DNA of 7,047 bases from Methylococcaceae bacterium (lineage in GTDB: Bacteria; Pseudomonadota; Gammaproteobacteria; Methylococcales; Methylomonadaceae): positions 1-7,047 of the forward strand of contig JABFST010000413.1 in the NCBI GenBank assembly GCA_013140465.1, in the 5' to 3' direction. The notes beneath the pieces are model-generated. The model had not been told where the DNA came from. It made no database searches and saw nothing but the letters and a program-made list of their open reading frames with translations. Positions 6,159-7,047 of this stretch are shown here, piece after piece. The translations under genes and the position numbers were made by a program. The stretch's first letter is position 1, and each line of letters opens with the position of its first letter.

Positions 6159-7047
6159 ATGAGCATACGCACCTCCACTTTTCTGACTCCCGCTAAATTA
6201 GGCTATGTCACTATTGCATTACTGGTATATGCACTGGTTATCGCCACAAACAAAGCGCCCCTAGAAGGTATGCACTGGGATGTGCCTCTTTATTTGTCAC
6301 AAGCAAAAGCGTTTGCACAAAGCCCTTACCTTGATAAATACACCCATCAGGCTGCCGCAATTGCTGCAAGCGTAAAAGGACACACTGCCGAAGAAGATTT
6401 TTCCCATGCCTTTTGGCACTTCATGCGCTTTGGGCATATTGTCACCTTAGGCAGTATAGTAGCGTTTTTCGGCAATTCATTGGTGGCAATCGCCGTTGCA
6501 AAATGGCTATATGTCGGCTTGTTAATAGGCGGTATTGGCTTTTGTTTTGGCACTGTTTTGGTGTTGGTCAGGGATGTCAAAAATAAGTGGTGTTACCATT
6601 TAGGTGCTGTCATCTCTATGGTGTTACTCTTGTTTTCTGACATTTACCGCTACCTGGCAGGTAACTTGGTCAGTGAAGTGTTGGCTATATTTCTTCTGGC
6701 TGGCAGTGTCTTGGCGATGTTGCAGGCGATTAAAACGGGGCGTTTGTCGCTGGCTGTACTCTCGGGTTTGTTGGCTTTTCTCAGTTACACCGTCAGGATG
6801 GAGAGCATCTGGACTTGGCTGGCATTCGTGCTGGCTTATGTCGCCACCTCAGGTGGCGGTTCTTACCCACGCCTACCTTGGCAAGCATTGCTGACCGGCA
6901 GTTTATCGGCGGGTTTGGGTTATGGTGCTTACACGCTGTATTTTTATCCACTGACAAACCCCGTCTATTTCTTGCAATTTATGTCGGGCTTGTCAGTTAA
7001 CCAAATTCATGACGGCGTACCAGCTTACCAACTGCTTTTTGTGGCGG
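6159..7047 (+). CDS. Polytopic membrane protein, probable GT-C-like glycosyltransferase (partial, runs off right edge)
   Basis: Translation from ATG 6159 stays open for 296 codons to the window end. No ATG, GTG or TTG lies between it and the upstream in-frame stop at 6087-6089, so this start is well supported despite a weak ribosome site (ACAGG). The protein begins MSIRTSTFLTPAKLG, then a hydrophobic segment (about 14-30), a loop with GMHWDVPLYLSQAKAFA (37-53), and at least five to six further hydrophobic segments between about 93 and 265. A first extracytoplasmic loop carrying an Asp after a Trp, and the later SYTVRMESIW (209-218) with a charged pair between helices, recall GT-C or PMT-like sugar transferases that use polyprenyl-phosphate sugars. 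I see no signature that proves activity or names a substrate. The gap to the previous gene is 49 nt without a terminator, so it is probably the fourth gene of the operon. Confidence 0.75.
   Translation, partial: MSIRTSTFLTPAKLGYVTIALLVYALVIATNKAPLEGMHWDVPLYLSQAKAFAQSPYLDKYTHQAAAIAASVKGHTAEEDFSHAFWHFMRFGHIVTLGSIVAFFGNSLVAIAVAKWLYVGLLIGGIGFCFGTVLVLVRDVKNKWCYHLGAVISMVLLLFSDIYRYLAGNLVSEVLAIFLLAGSVLAMLQAIKTGRLSLAVLSGLLAFLSYTVRMESIWTWLAFVLAYVATSGGGSYPRLPWQALLTGSLSAGLGYGAYTLYFYPLTNPVYFLQFMSGLSVNQIHDGVPAYQLLFVA
6842..6858. repeat. Perfect GC-rich 17-nt palindrome inside the last membrane-protein gene
   Basis: CGCCACCT-c-AGGTGGCG: 8-nt arms around one base, with further G-T wobble pairing outside. 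As RNA it forms a strong short hairpin (7 bp around TCA, or 6 bp with a 5-nt loop). It encodes part of a loop between membrane segments (Ala-Thr-Ser-Gly-Gly-Gly) and is followed by GTTCTT, not a real T-run. A pause site, a binding dyad or chance are all possible. Confidence 0.35.

Overview
The window looks like a chromosomal piece of a Gram-negative bacterium, most likely a gamma- or betaproteobacterium. Base composition is near 50% GC, genes are tightly packed, and the proteins resemble proteobacterial cell-surface glycan enzymes. No marker gene fixes the taxon, so this placement is an inference. All six genes I can support lie on the + strand; there are no RNA genes, transposases, integrases or CRISPR arrays.

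Layout: (1) 2-283, the 3' end of a gene whose product ends in a helix-turn-helix domain typical of the C-terminus of RecQ/Pif1-type DNA helicases; it seems unrelated to the rest. (2) 284-432, an intergenic region with a promoter candidate. (3) 433-1965, an asparagine-synthase-like protein with an altered ATP-pyrophosphatase loop and no N-terminal nucleophile cysteine. (4) 1966-2149, a second intergenic region carrying nearly the same promoter element. (5) 2150 to the window end, an apparent operon: a GtrB/ArnC/DPM1-like polyprenyl-phosphate glycosyltransferase (GT2), a class I SAM-dependent methyltransferase (4-nt overlap), a long fusion of a GtrA-like flippase domain with a GT-C-like polytopic membrane protein (14-nt overlap), and a second GT-C-like polytopic membrane protein (49-nt gap) that runs off the right edge.

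How the genes may work together (inference from families and order): the GT2 enzyme would load a sugar onto undecaprenyl phosphate on the cytoplasmic face, the GtrA part would flip it, and the GT-C part would transfer it to a glycan or other acceptor outside the membrane. This is the logic of the gtrA-gtrB-gtrX O-antigen modification modules. Here flippase and transferase are fused, a methyltransferase is interposed, and a second GT-C-like protein follows. The asparagine-synthase-like protein, transcribed separately but apparently from a matching promoter, could add an amide or amine-derived modification to the same surface product.

The most notable signals outside the genes are a 17-nt element (16 of 17 identical), palindromic at its core, in both intergenic regions, each 22-23 nt upstream of a good -10 hexamer, and a G8 homopolymer early in the flippase reading frame that could be a phase-variation switch.
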